Shown: in pieces, positions 1-12,900 of the stretch
How positions within the stretch are numbered: the first letter of the stretch is position 1
How the letters are laid out: every line of letters starts with the position of its first letter
Origin: Chaetoceros tenuissimus
Lineage: Eukaryota; Bacillariophyta; Thalassiosirophyceae; Chaetocerotales; Chaetocerotaceae
DNA: 64,000 nucleotides
NCBI GenBank assembly: GCA_021927905.1
Contig: BLLK01000058.1
Coordinates: forward strand, 310,001-374,000
Reading direction: 5' to 3'
Notes under the pieces: model-generated
What the model saw: only the letters and a program-made list of their open reading frames with translations
The model's database searches: none
Told to the model about the DNA's origin: nothing
Translations under genes and position numbers: made by a program

Positions 1-285
1 GAGCATTGCCATGATGGCTGCCTTGAGCGCATGCCTTTTTACCTGATTTGAAAAAGAAAAATATGAGCAAATCATTTTTGTATAATAAAACGTTCTTGGT
101 TGACGAAACTTTCGGATTTTAATTATCAGGACGATAAAATCACAAATATTAGGGAGAAGATATTATGTTCGGATCTTCACATATGAAAACATGAAGCAAA
201 CAGATTTTATGCTCAGTCTGTGCCTCGTGAGATAAATAAGAATTCATAGCTTAATCAAATCAGAAGCATGTATCTTTTCTCTTTT
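1..285. other. Intergenic or intronic AT-rich stretch
   Basis: No convincing open frame or RNA gene is seen here. It may be intron or 3' sequence of the possible partial gene on the minus strand that follows. Confidence 0.4.
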
Positions 286-561
286 TCACAAATCTTTCAA
301 ATAAAATATCCGGTAGAACCCTAACACAATGACTCTTCTTGACCAACTAACCTTTGGGTCGTTATCTTCCAAGTCTTTCCTGATATCAGCCTCGCTTGGA
401 AGCCCACCAGCTGTCATATCACCCGCAAGGGTAAATGTACAATACGACTCATTTGCATTCGTAGGGGTCGACATGGTTTGGACAGAGGTAATAATGTAAT
501 TGTATGTTGCATTTACTACGTATTGTTGTTGGGTGGGCAAGGTTGTGCATCCACAGCATTA
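286..561 (-). CDS. Possible internal exon of an unrecognised gene (partial)
   Basis: A minus-strand open stretch encodes about 60 residues rich in N, T and Y, ending in LEDNDPK, immediately followed by a good intron donor (GTTAGT) at about 352. This is what an exon would look like, with the rest of the gene lying off the left edge of the window. No start codon is certain and no family was recognised. An in-frame stop upstream near 561 limits how far the exon can extend to the right. It could equally be chance coding potential. Confidence 0.22.
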
Positions 562-825
562 GCGAGCAGAGAGCCGATTGTGAAGCTAGCCGAAGCGTAA
601 CGGTTTGGTGCTAACAAACCTATTATTGAAAAAGGTCGGTTGATGAAGTCGGTTGATCGACCTTTCTACATTTTGACATATTTTTTTGTCTTATAATAGT
701 AATTAGTTTTATAAGGTAAATTATTTAGAGGGGTATCTTTCGATTTTTGTACTATCATGATTCATCAATCTATTTCGGAACTTATTTTATTGTATTGCCT
801 TTGATAAATGGAATGCGCTATAAAT
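562..825. other. Intergenic, 3' side of the aldo/keto reductase gene
   Basis: AT-rich sequence with no supported gene. It probably contains the 3' untranslated region of the reductase. Confidence 0.4.
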
Positions 826-2274
826 TTAGCAAATAGAAGTTGGGTCCCAGTCAGGTCCAGTGACATCCTCAGCTGTCCAACCATCTCTTCGTCCCAATTT
901 TCCTGCTTTGTAATCAATGTTCAAACCTTCAATTGTTGACATTTCTTCGTCTGAAAGCACAAATGAGCCACCATTATTAGGATTGACTCCGCCATAGGAG
1001 TTTTCTGCAATAGCTATGCGCTCAATCTTTGATGCTGCAGCAGATCTGGGAACGCAAATGTATCCTTTCTGTAAAGCCCATCGAACCATTACCTGAGCTT
1101 TTGTCATTCCCTTATTTTTTGCAATGTCAGAGATTACTGCCCACTGATCAGCAGGTCCATCTGCTCCGCTTAACTTTGACCATGCTGCACACGAAACAGC
1201 AACTCCATTCTCTTCACACCATGAAATTACATCGGCATGAGTGTTGAATGGGCTCAATTCAAGTTGATTGACACTTGGCAAATCTAAGCCTGAGTCTTTG
1301 ATTTCTTCCAAATGACAAACTCCATAATTACATACACCTACGCTCTTGACAAACCCACCATCTCTAAGTTCCAATAATGATGCATAAGACTCCATTCTTC
1401 TCGATTTGTCTGTCAGTGGTGAATGCATACTGACCATATCGAGATAAGTACATCCTAATTCTGCAATTTGCGCCTTGACTGCTCTCTTGACATCAACTCT
1501 ATGAGATGACTGTTCAGCGTTGGACAATTTATGTGAAATGAATAATGTATCGCGCCTACCCTTGCGTCCAGCAGATCCAGATGGTGGTGGTGATAAACCC
1601 GACATAATACCACTGCTCACGGTTGCTACAGAATGTTCATCACTTGCCTTCTTTGTGTCATCTAAAATCTGCAACAGCTCCGGCTTTTCATCTTTGTAAA
1701 AAGAATCCATTCCCGTCATTCCAATGTCTAGAAATTTCTTCAAAGGGATTGCAATTTGAGAATTAGACCCATAGCTTGATGCAACATCAAAGTGCCTTAC
1801 TCCTGCTCGAAGAGCGAGTGCTGCACATCTTGCTGCTTGATCCGGTGTAGTTTTATAAAAAGAATAGCCAACTCTTGGAATTTTTATTGTAGATTTCCCA
1901 CCGATGCCACCACGAATCGAAAGAAGTGGAGATGGATCTTTGATTGGTATGATTGTCGTTGCTCTTTTACCAGTCGATGATATAATTCCTGGTGCTGAAG
2001 CTGTTTTGGATTGAGCTGCTTTAATGGCTGATAAATCAACTGTTTCTGCAGGCAGCAATTCTGCAGATGCTGAATTTGATGCTCCTACGAGTCCAGCAAT
2101 TGATGCACTACCTTGAATGAGTGCATTTCGTCTACTTATCTTGAGATTTGATTTAGTAGATGAAGAATCTCTCGTCATGCCGAGAGTCAAAGCTTGAATG
2201 GATACATCTAGGTAAAATGTCAAGAAGAGTGCAAATGCCAAGTGCTTCATTTTTGTATAACGCTTTAGCTTCAA
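826..2274 (-). CDS. Aldo/keto reductase with a lumen-type presequence
   Basis: Single-exon 482-residue protein. The aldo/keto reductase barrel begins near residue 130 (IPRVGYSFYKTT). The family tetrad is visible: D163 and Y168 in FDVASSYG, K249 in ISHKL and H284 in SMHSP. NADPH-dependent carbonyl reduction is therefore likely; the substrate is unknown. The N-terminus has three parts: a hydrophobic ER-type signal (about residues 9-29, ending SIQA), a short linker, and a twin-arginine stretch (S-R48-R49-N) followed by a hydrophobic run and an ASA cleavage box at 69-71. This matches a Tat-type thylakoid transfer signal. A Ser/Gly/Pro-rich insert (about 211-240) interrupts the barrel before the catalytic lysine. 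M9 is an alternative start that fits the signal better. The gene is head to head with the dephospho-CoA kinase gene, so the 370-bp gap may be a shared promoter. Confidence 0.88.
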   Translation of the reverse strand: MKLKRYTKMKHLAFALFLTFYLDVSIQALTLGMTRDSSSTKSNLKISRRNALIQGSASIAGLVGASNSASAELLPAETVDLSAIKAAQSKTASAPGIISSTGKRATTIIPIKDPSPLLSIRGGIGGKSTIKIPRVGYSFYKTTPDQAARCAALALRAGVRHFDVASSYGSNSQIAIPLKKFLDIGMTGMDSFYKDEKPELLQILDDTKKASDEHSVATVSSGIMSGLSPPPSGSAGRKGRRDTLFISHKLSNAEQSSHRVDVKRAVKAQIAELGCTYLDMVSMHSPLTDKSRRMESYASLLELRDGGFVKSVGVCNYGVCHLEEIKDSGLDLPSVNQLELSPFNTHADVISWCEENGVAVSCAAWSKLSGADGPADQWAVISDIAKNKGMTKAQVMVRWALQKGYICVPRSAAASKIERIAIAENSYGGVNPNNGGSFVLSDEEMSTIEGLNIDYKAGKLGRRDGWTAEDVTGPDWDPTSIC

Positions 2275-2643
2275 GTGAAATACGCACTGGGATTAACAAG
2301 GATTGCATCATCTGTAACATCGAAACTAATTGCTAGAGTGAATAGTGCAGATCTCTATCGATGATCCGATCTATCTATCATCATCATCGTCATCACAATA
2401 ATTTCTTCATTGAAAAAATCTTGACGCGTGTCTATTGTGGTGTCTGCTTTGGCCGTATAACGTTATTTTTACCATCACAATTCTAAATTTAGGGGTTGAA
2501 AAACTCACACCAGCCCCCCCTCATCCCTCATTCATTGGATCTTTCTTCTCTCTCTCTCTCTCATCCTCAATTACAATCCATAGTGTGTTTTTACATCTCC
2601 AAAACTGAGACTACATAATAGAAACAAAACATACAGAAACAAC
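2275..2643. promoter_or_regulatory. Shared divergent promoter region
   Basis: 369 bp between two diverging start codons. It holds an ATC/GTC-rich run, a short C6 run near 2514 and a TCTC tract near 2553. No specific factor site can be assigned; the promoter role is inferred from position only. Confidence 0.45.
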
Positions 2644-3792
2644 ATGAAAACAGTTTTAGTAACAGTGTCACTCCTACTTTTATCTTTTCCATTAGGCCTC
2701 GTGATTTCTGTCCTCACAGAACGGTTGGCATCTCGAAATGCAATGGCAAAACAACTTCCCCGTGTATGGACCACACTCGTGAAAGGAGCAGTCACTTATC
2801 TCATATGGAAATATATTATATTTTACACATGGTCCGATGGATCGGGTTTCGGTTCTTCTCACTGTCAGACAACCATACTTTCCCGTTGGCTCCAATTTTC
2901 ACAGACCAGTGCAGCCTATTTTGATCTCCCAGAATGTGACAGTCATGATTCCATCAAAACAATCGTCATTCTATTTCTGAGGGGATTTTTGTTTGCTTCA
3001 GGGGCTTCATTTGGTGCTACCCTTCAACCGGTAGGTTTGACAGGTGGGATCGCCTGTGGGAAATCTACAGTTTGCAATTTACTCAAAAGTCCCAGTAAAG
3101 CCACGGATAAAGATGCATTTGCAGTCATTGATGTAGATGGTATTGCTCATGACATTTTAGTTCCTGGAAAAATGGGGGTAGATTGTGGTTATAAACGAGT
3201 TGTAAATGCATTTCATGGAGATGATATATTTGAAAAGGGAAGTAAAGATGAATCTCCACCCATTGATCGAAGAAAATTGGGAGATGTAATTTTCAAAGAT
3301 CCAAAGAAGAGACGAGCATTGAATGGAATCACACATCCTCTGATTTCTAAAATCATGTTGAAGCAGATTGTGAGGGAGGGTCTACATCCTAGTGATGAAA
3401 ATACTTCGATTGTTTCTGTTGATATTCCATTATTGTATGAAGTAGGACTGGTCATGAGACTATTGTTTGGAATCAAGGTTGTAATTGCTTGTGATGAAGA
3501 TGTACAACTCAAGAGGTTGATGGACAGAAACAAAGATTTAACAAAAGAGCAATGCTTGGAAAGAATACAGAGTCAGATTCCTGTGCAAAAGAAAGCAAAA
3601 ATGGCAGATATTGTAATTTGGAACAATGGAAGCAGGGATGAACTTGTCCTAGCTGTAGAGGAAGCCAGAAGTCAAATCATATCAAGATCGCATGCATTGA
3701 TGGGTTTCTCGTTATCCAATGCTATATTTTATTTATCAGCGGTTGTATCAACTTCCTGTCTCTATGATATGATTAAAGTTGCAGCTTTGTAA
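2644..3792 (+). CDS. Membrane-anchored dephospho-CoA kinase
   Basis: 382-residue single-exon protein catalysing the last step of coenzyme A synthesis, ATP-dependent phosphorylation of dephospho-CoA. The CoaE-type domain begins at residue 129 with the P-loop GGIACGKST (134-142), followed by the conserved aspartates of VIDVDGIAHDI, the THPLI segment, VDIPLLYE and the lid region RLMDRNKDLTKEQ. The core is as long as bacterial CoaE, but about 128 residues precede it with two hydrophobic segments (about 2-24 and 105-122), and a further hydrophobic segment lies near the C-terminus (about 358-378). The enzyme is probably membrane-bound, as in eukaryotic stand-alone DPCK proteins that carry one anchor. 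The start was chosen because the upstream region is clearly non-coding and the first residues form the anchor. Confidence 0.9.
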   Translation: MKTVLVTVSLLLLSFPLGLVISVLTERLASRNAMAKQLPRVWTTLVKGAVTYLIWKYIIFYTWSDGSGFGSSHCQTTILSRWLQFSQTSAAYFDLPECDSHDSIKTIVILFLRGFLFASGASFGATLQPVGLTGGIACGKSTVCNLLKSPSKATDKDAFAVIDVDGIAHDILVPGKMGVDCGYKRVVNAFHGDDIFEKGSKDESPPIDRRKLGDVIFKDPKKRRALNGITHPLISKIMLKQIVREGLHPSDENTSIVSVDIPLLYEVGLVMRLLFGIKVVIACDEDVQLKRLMDRNKDLTKEQCLERIQSQIPVQKKAKMADIVIWNNGSRDELVLAVEEARSQIISRSHALMGFSLSNAIFYLSAVVSTSCLYDMIKVAAL

Positions 3793-3833
3793 TTTAATGT
3801 AAGCTCAAGGAAAAGTTTTGTCTTGCATCTACA

Positions 3834-3860
3834 GTACGTACGTACGTACGTACGTACGTA
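3834..3860. repeat. GTAC/CGTA microsatellite
   Basis: About seven uninterrupted copies of the self-complementary tetranucleotide GTAC, between the dephospho-CoA kinase stop and the dynein start. The tract is fully palindromic and could extrude as a hairpin. Confidence 0.95.
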
Positions 3861-3980
3861 ATTTTCGAATTTTTTCACTCACATCTCACATTCGATTGTC
3901 AATTCAAAAAAAAAAGCAAAGCCAGAAACCCTCTTTTCTCTGAAAAAAGCCAATCTGTTCCCTTGCAATCTTTTTGCGAA

Positions 3981-6900
3981 ATGGGCAATGAGGATGACGA
4001 GAACAATATTTGGACAAATCCATGCACTCAGTTTGTATCGAATCGAATTCTTCTGAGCTTTCCAAAGCTATCATCTGGTGCTAAATTTGACAAGGCTTTC
4101 AAAACAGAGTCAAATGGGTAAGTTTTCTTTTCTCTATTTAGCTGTTCTTTTCAATCCTCTTTCTAATCGATTGGTTTGTTAGAGAAATTCTCGGCAAGTT
4201 CTTCACAGAAAAGGAGTTGAGATGTGTTTTGATACCAGACAACCTCAAGATAGTAGAGAGTATGCCTAGTAGACTCCCTCGAAATAAATGCTTAGTGTTG
4301 CTCAAGACTGTGGATGTTCTTGACGGTAGTAATGTTCATCAATCGATTTTATCTACTGAGCTTGGAGGAAGAAATCCATTCGATCAATTGGAGCTTGTAT
4401 CCAAGTCGGTATTACTTCCAATCTTGAGTAATCCCCAGAATGAGCAGAGTTGGGGTGAAGTAACGTACAGAGAGATCAATGAAAGCTTTCATTCATTTCT
4501 TTCTTCAACATCAATCCTATGTGCTCAAGTGAAGGGACAGACAAAATTACCGATGCCTCCAATCGAATCAGTCGATGGTACGGTCATTCAACAGAATCCT
4601 ATCCCTTTGTTGGAGTCTGTAATTTTGACTTGGACGAGACAAATTAAAGGAATTCTCAAGCAGGATCCTGAAGCTATGCTCAAGAGTGGATTGCATCCTT
4701 GTCCAGATGTTGAGATTAAATTCTGGAAAAAGAAGGCCGAAAGTCTCAACGCTGTATTTGACCAACTTCAAGGGAAAGAGATTGGAAGAGTGTTGAGGAC
4801 ATTGGATAAATCCAAATCTACTTATTGTGCGTCTTTTGCAGAACTTTGCAAAGAAGTTTACGAAGCAAGACTTGAAGCAAATAGTAATGTCAAGTTTCTC
4901 AGTACCCTCGAAAAGTTGTTTGAAAAACTCATCAATGGCGATGACATTTTGAAGTTGAAGGAGTTGTTTCGTCCCATCCTCTTCACCATACTCATGATCT
5001 GGAAGAATTCTGAATACTACAACACACCGTCTAGGATTGTGGTTTTGTTCAATCAGATTTGCAATGCACTGATTGAACAATCATGCCGCTACATCTCAGG
5101 GAACAAATCTTCAACTTTATTGAAAACGAGGAAGCTAATGAAGCATTGAAGCATCTCGAGACAATCATGGCTGTGTGTAGTAAATTCAAGGTCGACTATT
5201 TTGACTTTAAGCAAAAGACTGCTGTTGATTGTCCAGCGAATCCGTGGAAAATTCAAAATAATGCTATATTTCTACGTTTAGATACTTTCTTGGAGAGATG
5301 TCACGATATATTTGATTTGACTGAGACCATCATTCAGTTTACAAAGCTCGCCAAGATTGAGATTGGGTCTACAAAAGGAAACCCATTAACAAAGTCTGTG
5401 CATCGTATCCACAATGATTTTGAGATTAGAGTTGAAATCATGAAGAATGTCGACTATGATCTCATGGACGTGACGAAAGAGGAGTTTGATGATTTGTACC
5501 AGGACTTTCGTCATGCGGTCAAGGAACTAGAGAGGAGATTGGGATCACTCATTAGCATCGGTCTTGAAGATTGCTCCACCATTTATGGCAAATTTCAACT
5601 TTTGGACTCATTTGACAAGAAGCTCCTCAACCGCCTCATAATCAAGGATGAGCTAGAGAGCAAACATATAGATCTTCTACAAGCATATCATCAAGATCTC
5701 AAATTGGTGGAACAGCTGTTCATATCCAATCGTAATAATCCACCAATGGAATTGAATAAAAATCTTCCGCCAGTATCAGCGTCACTATCATGGTGTAGAT
5801 CTCTTATTCAAAGAATCAATGTTCCAATGACAAAGCTGACCCAACTGGATCGAAGCATCTTGAATCGAGAAGAGGCTAAAGAAGTTATGAAGATGCAAAA
5901 GTCATTACTGGAACTCTTGGAAGACTACGAAAAACAGCAGTCTTTGGAGTGGAGTTCAAGCATCCACGCAAGTTCAGAGGAAAAACTGAATTTGAACTTG
6001 CTCAGTCGCAACCCAGAGACGAGGCATCTCAAGACCAACTTTGACCCAGAACTTATATGCCTATTGAGAGAAGTCAAGTATTTCCTTTTATTGGGTATTG
6101 ATGTACCCCAGAATGCTCTCAATATTTACCAGTCATCAGAAAAGTTTCGACGTTGGACTGGAACTCTTGATCTGATTGTAAATAAGAACAACACCGTTCT
6201 TCAACAACTACTACCTGTTGAAAAGCCTCTTGTTGCACCCTACCTAGCGAAATTTGATGCCATAATCCAGAAGGGGATTGATACTCTCAATTGGTGTTCT
6301 GAAGGTGTTGATGATTTCATTACCAATGCTATGGAACAAGTAGATATTGTCTATGGCATTCTTAAGACAATGAAAGACAACATGTCCTCGATTGAATCAG
6401 TATTGTCCAAGTGGAATACTCCCATGATAGAACGCAAAGCAAAGCCAGTTGAGAAGGATGAATTTGAGCGCATGACGAGATTGGTCAAAAACAGTAGGTT
6501 TGCTGAGCTGAAGGACTCGAGCAAGATGATTTCAAATTCACTGAAAGAAACTAATAAGGTACTTCGAGTTTCAAATGCATCCAAAGATTGGAAGTCTTAC
6601 CTCAACTTTGTCAGTGGTCACATTATCCATGGCTTGTCAACATCCATCATTACATCCCTACATTTTTTACATGAGCAGATTGATTATGAAAACATTCGTA
6701 AAGAAGGAAAGTTACCACTGATTGAAATCAAGCTCGACCTTTGCGGTAAAGAGAAGGTGCTTGGCTTTACTCCAATGATTGGGACTTCAATTGATGGGAG
6801 AGGATTACGGTCCATGATGGATGAAATGGTCGGGTCATTTTTGCAACAAGGTGTACTTTGTAAGAGAATTGATGGGGATGGCAATTACGTCCGTGAAATG

Positions 6901-9900
6901 CATGCAGATATAGAAATCAGTAACTACATTGCAGCCATTACTTTTGCAATGATGGAAACGGAAGAAAAGTGCATGGATTTGAAACAAATGTTTGAGACCC
7001 ATTCCTTTCTCTGGAACTTGGACTTGACTGAATATTTTGGTAACTTTTGCAAGGAAGCAACCATCACCACTGAAAATGGAAGTGTCTTACTCGATCTTGA
7101 CAAGTTTGATGAAGAGATGAAGAAGTTTACCAAGATTCAAGACGTTGTTTCCAAATACCCTTCACCAGTCGACCTTGGGTGGATCCGGGTGGATGTGAAT
7201 CCAGCAAAGCAAGAGATATCCATGTTTGTCACAAAATGGATTAGCACATTTACTCAGCATATTCTCCAATCTGTCATTACAACCCTTTCTAGTCTCCAAG
7301 ATTTCATGGACAATGTAAGTCAGGGGCTCGATGTGGACGTTATTGTGAACAGTAATGACAATCAAAGTTTGTTGGCGGTAATGGCCGTGATCCGCGATGT
7401 TCGCAGAAAGGTAGACTACTTCAAAGATACCTATGAGCCACAGAATGATTGTCTCAACCTACTAAAGCAATATGGAGTTGAATTTCTTCACGAAAAGATT
7501 CATGGTATAAGTCTACAGGACTTTTTAGAAGAATTGCCAGTTGCGTGGGAAGGAATGGTGAAAAAAACCTTGAAGAAAAAGGAAGAAATTCTCCCGATGC
7601 AAATGGATTCTGTTGATGCCCTCAAGAATGACTTGGATGAATTTTATCTCTCAATCCGAGCTTTTCGTGGTGACTTCCGAGCAAATGCTCCTTTCAAGTT
7701 TGATGGGAAAATATCTGAGGCTTACAGTATCATGGACAATTATGCTCTTCAACTAGATGACTTTGAATCGAAAATTAAAAAATTTCATGAATTTGAAGAC
7801 TTGTTTGAGCTTCAACAGTCCTCTTATCCAGAGATTGGGGAAACTCGAGTTGAAATCAAGCAACTGAAGAACCTTTGGGACTTCAAGGGTATGATCAACA
7901 TGATTTATTCTGACTGGAAAACTACATCTTGGAGTGAAGTTGACACTGATGATTTGGAAGATCAAAACAAGAAGCTCCGAAAGCAATTGAAGGAACGTGG
8001 AAACGTGTTTCAAGCTGTCAAAGGCTGGCAGATTTACCGAGATATTGAAGGAATGATCACAATCATGGGTGTTGCTCTTCCTCTTGTAGCTGACTTGAGA
8101 TCTGATGCAATGCGAAAGCGTCATTGGGCATCACTAGCTCATGTCTGTAATGTCAAGCTTGTTGATCCTAGTGATAAGGGTTTCACTCTCAACCATATGA
8201 TGGCAATTAATTTGCACTTGCAAAAGGACGCTATTGAAGAAATTGTTGAGACTGCAATGAAAGAACTCAAGATTGAAAAGAAGCTGAAGGAGATTGAGCA
8301 GGTCTGGTCTGACATGGAATTGGCTTATGCTCCTCACAAAGATACTGAAATGTATGTGCCAAAGCCATCTGAAGAGGTTGTTGAAGCCATCGAAGGGCAT
8401 CAGATGGAACTACAAGGTATCTTTGGAATGGGCAAATTTATGGAGTACTTCAAAGAGAGGGTGATTCACTGGCAGACCCAACTTAGAATTGTTGATGACA
8501 CACTAAGAATGTGGATGGTTGTTTCGAAGTCTTGGGCTGGACTGGAATCAATCTTTTTAGCTTCTGCTGACATTCGTTCTCAACTTCCCGAGGATACGAA
8601 ACGCTTTGAGGGAATTGACTCTGATTTCAAGGAGCTCATGAAGGATGCTGTAAATGAAAGTAACGTTGTAAATGTTTGCTCCGTGGAAGGTCGTTTTGAA
8701 GCATTGGTCAGTATGCGTACAAGGTTAGAACTGTGCCAAAAGTCTCTCAATGAGTATCTAGATATCAAGAAGAAGATTTTCCCACGTTTCTACTTTGTTT
8801 CATCGGTTGCTTTGCTGGACATGCTTGCAAATGGTACCAATCCTCCAAAGATCATGCCATACCTTGGAGATTGCTATGATGCATTGGCTGATCTTCGTTT
8901 CATCAAGGATGAGCAAGGCAATGAAAGTTGCAAGACTGTCGACCAAATGATTGCAAAGGATGGAGAGCGAGTGCCTTTGAGTGAACCTTTTACCATGGAA
9001 GGAGAGGTTGAGAACTACCTCAATAATCTTACAGAAGCGATGCAGACATCTCTCAAAGTCATTCTAGAAGATGCTGTCGAAAAAGCTGCTGCTTGGGAAA
9101 TAGAAACACCTAGACATGAATGGCTTTTCAATTATCCTGCACAATTATGTATTACTGGAACTCAAATCTACTGGACTGATGAGACACAATTAGCTCTGGA
9201 AGAATTTGAAGGTGGACAAGAAGATGCAGTCAAGAGATACCTTCAGCTGTGTAACAATCGTTTGTCAGCACTGATTGAACTCGTTCTGGGAGAACTCACA
9301 GCAGAGGATAGAACAAAGATCATTTCATTAATCACCATGGATGTTCATTCTCGTGATGTTGTTGATAAATTGATTCAACAAAAGATTGAGGGTCCTTCCG
9401 CGTTTGCATGGCAACAGCAACTCCGGTTTGAATGGGAGCCTACAACAAAAGATGTCAATGTGAAAATTTGCGATTTCGATTGTAAATATTTTTATGAATG
9501 GGTAGGAAACACTGGCAGGCTAGTCATCACACCACTTACAGATCGTTGTTACATTACACTTACAATGGGATTGAAACTATTCCTTGGAGGTGCTCCCGCA
9601 GGACCTGCAGGTACTGGTAAAACTGAAACCACAAAAGATCTAGCCAGAGCACTTGCGATTCCATGTTATGTCTTTAATTGTTCTGATCAAATGAATTTCC
9701 AATCCATGGCGGATATTTTCCGTGGACTTGCGCAAACTGGTGCATGGGGTTGTTTTGATGAATTTAACAGAATTCCAATTGAAGTTTTGTCTGTTGTTGC
9801 AACTCAAGTAAAGACAATTCAAGATGCTATCGTCAAATTCTCGAATCCAGAAAATAGAGAAGAGCCCTACCGCAAGTTCCCAGCTGGTACACCACCAGTA

Positions 9901-12900
9901 AAGGTTGGTGAATTTGACTTTATGGGTGACACTATTTCTCTTATTCCAACTTGCGGATTCTGGATCACAATGAATCCAGGTTATGCTGGGCGTACAGAAT
10001 TACCAGAAAATCTTAAAGCACTCTTTAGATCATGTGCCATGATTCGTCCCGATATGAAGTTGATTCAAGAAAATATGTTAATGGCGGAGGGATTTCAAAC
10101 AGCAAGAGCTCTATCAGTGAAATTCAATACATTGTACGAGTTGTCCTCTGCTCTATTATCAAAGCAACCTCATTATGATTGGGGTCTTCGAGCAGTCAAG
10201 TCTGTTTTGCGTGTGGCAGGTGCAATGAAACGAGCAAACCCAGATTTGGACGAAGCTCAAGTTCTGATGCGTGCATTGCGTGATTTTAATACTCCAAAGA
10301 TTCCAAATCACGATATTCCGATCTTTCTCCGTCTCATCAATGACTTATTCATGGGCTTGAAAGTTGATGCGAAAGTTGACCAAACGCTGAAGGAAAAAAT
10401 TATCCGCGTATCGAAGGAACAGGGATTGCAACATGATGAAATGTTTATTAACAAGACCTGCAACTTTCAAGAGCTATTGGACGTGAGACATTCTGTCATG
10501 TTGTTAGGACCTGCAGGCTGTGCTAAAACAACTATTTGGAAGACTCTTCAAGCTGTCCACAATCTTGATAAATCAAAGCCTGTGTGTGTTTCTGAAACAG
10601 TCAATCCGAAAGCAGTGACAGGGGATGAACTTTATGGTTATATGACTCTTGCCAAAGATTGGAAGGATGGAGTTCTCAGTATAATTATGAGAGGGATGAG
10701 CAAAAATTTTGCAGAACAAGGATTTCATGACTATCAGACTCACAAGTGGGTGGTTTTGGATGGAGATATTGATGCAGTTTGGATTGAATCCATGAACACT
10801 GTGATGGATGACAACAAGGTCTTGACTCTTGTTTCCAATGAACGTGTTCCTCTCTCACCTGCCATGAGAATGGTATTTGAGATCAATTCTCTCAAGAACG
10901 CCACGCCTGCAACGGTATCAAGAGCAGGAATTCTGTACATCAATGAAACTGACATCGGATGGAGACCTTTCGTGGAGACTTGGGTACAAAATCGAACCAG
11001 TGCTACCGAAAAGAACTTTCTTCCTTCCTTGTTTGAGCGTTATATTGATTCTCTCGTGGAGATGACACGTAGAGGATACAAGGAGGTGACTAGCATCCGT
11101 CTCATCAACAAAGTCAGTACTATTATTTATCTCTTGGAGGGTCTGCTACCATTGATTCCTGAAGAGAAGGCAACCTCTGAAATTATTGAAATGACTTTTG
11201 CCTTTTGTGCCATGTGGGCTTTTGGTGGTCCAATGATTATTGATAAATCTGGTGACTATAGAAAAAAGTTCTCGGAGGAGTTTACATCAACATTTGGAAC
11301 CAAATTTCCGAAGGAGGGACTTTGCTTCGATTACTTCTTGGATCCAGTTCAGGGAGAATTTATACATTGGAACACGAAGGTGCCTACCTATTCACCTGTA
11401 CCGATTGGAATCAATCCTGGAGAAACCCCTTTCAACTCGATGTTTGTTGAGACTGTGGAAACAACAAGAATGTCTTACTTACTTGATCGCCTTGTTCGAA
11501 ATGGCAAGTATGCTATGTTTGTCGGTAATGCAGGAACAGGAAAAACTGAAATAATTAAGAACTACCTCAATGGACTTGACAAAGACGTTGACAATATTCT
11601 CAGCAAGAATGTAGTTATGTCATACTATACTTCTTCCTACAGTTTGCAGCAAGAACTTGAGGGTTACATTGACAAACGATCTGGATCATTGTATGGACCA
11701 CCAATGGGAAAGAAAATGGTCTTCTTTATTGATGATATGAATCTTCCTTATGTTGAAACATATGGTACTCAGAACGCGATTGCTCTTTTGACACAACACA
11801 TGCAATATGGATCCATCTTTGATCGGGGTGATTTGGGAATTCGGAAGCACTTGAAGGACATTCAATACGTTGCGGCAATGAATCCAACTGCAGGATCCTT
11901 TGAAATTTGTGATCGATGTCAACGACATTTTGCCACGTTTGCACTTGCAATGCCATCATCTAGTGACTTGAACACCATATTTTCAAGTTTATTCGGAGGG
12001 CATTTGAAGAGCTTCCAACCTGCGTTGCAAGATTTGAGCGGCAAGATTGTAGAGTCAGCAATTCAGATTCATGAGAGTGTCAGTACTCGCTTTTTGCCAT
12101 CAGCAGTCAAATTCATGTATAATTGGAACATGAGAGAATTAACCAACATTTTCCAAGGTTTGTGTCATGCTAAATCCGAGTACTACATTAAACCCGCTAT
12201 GCTTGCGCGTCTGTTTGTTCACGAGGCACAAAGAGTATACTCGGACAGACTAGTCACAGAAGAAGAAATCACAGTCTTTGATGGTCTCTTCAAGGATGTT
12301 TTGAAGAAAAATATTTCCAATATTTCATGTGAAGAACTGTTGGAAGCACCATTGGTATACACTAATTTTGTTTCGAGCACTGACAATAGCTATCTTCCAA
12401 TTCCATCAATGGATAGACTAAAGGTCGTGTTGGAAGGGAAATTGAATGAGTACAACGAGAGCAATGCCATGATGGACTTGGTTCTGTTTGAACAGGCAAT
12501 GCTACATGTGACAAGAATCAACAGGATCATCCAAAACCCTGGTGGTAATGCTATGCTTATTGGAGTTGGAGGATCTGGAAAACAAAGTCTTTGTAGACTA
12601 GCAGCTTTTATTGGTGATTATGAGACCAAGCAACTTGCAATTACTTCCAATTTCAAGGTAGACGACTTGAAGGAAGAATTGAAGGCCATGTATATTGCAA
12701 GTGGTGTCAAGGGAGTCCAAACTGTATTCTTAATAACAGACTCTCAAATTGTTCGTGAAGAGTTCTTAGTTTACATCAACAGTATGCTGACAAGTGGTTG
12801 GATTCCTGACTTATTCCCAAAAGAAGATATGGACAATATTCTGGGATCAATTTCAAATGATGCAAGAGCAGAGGGTATTCCAGACACTCCAGAGGCCCGA

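Noticed and set aside
3834-3860. GTAC tract as a regulatory palindrome
   Set aside because: A simple tetranucleotide microsatellite explains it fully.
4568-5080. Long open frame on the minus strand opposite the dynein N-terminus (170 codons)
   Set aside because: It lies antisense to conserved dynein tail sequence and has no domain. The same applies to the many minus-strand frames of 60-120 codons along 5.9-17.2 kb.
5047-5099. A 53-nt GT-AG intron to explain the dynein frame change
   Set aside because: It would remove the conserved NQICNALIEQSCRYI segment, which is coding by family comparison.
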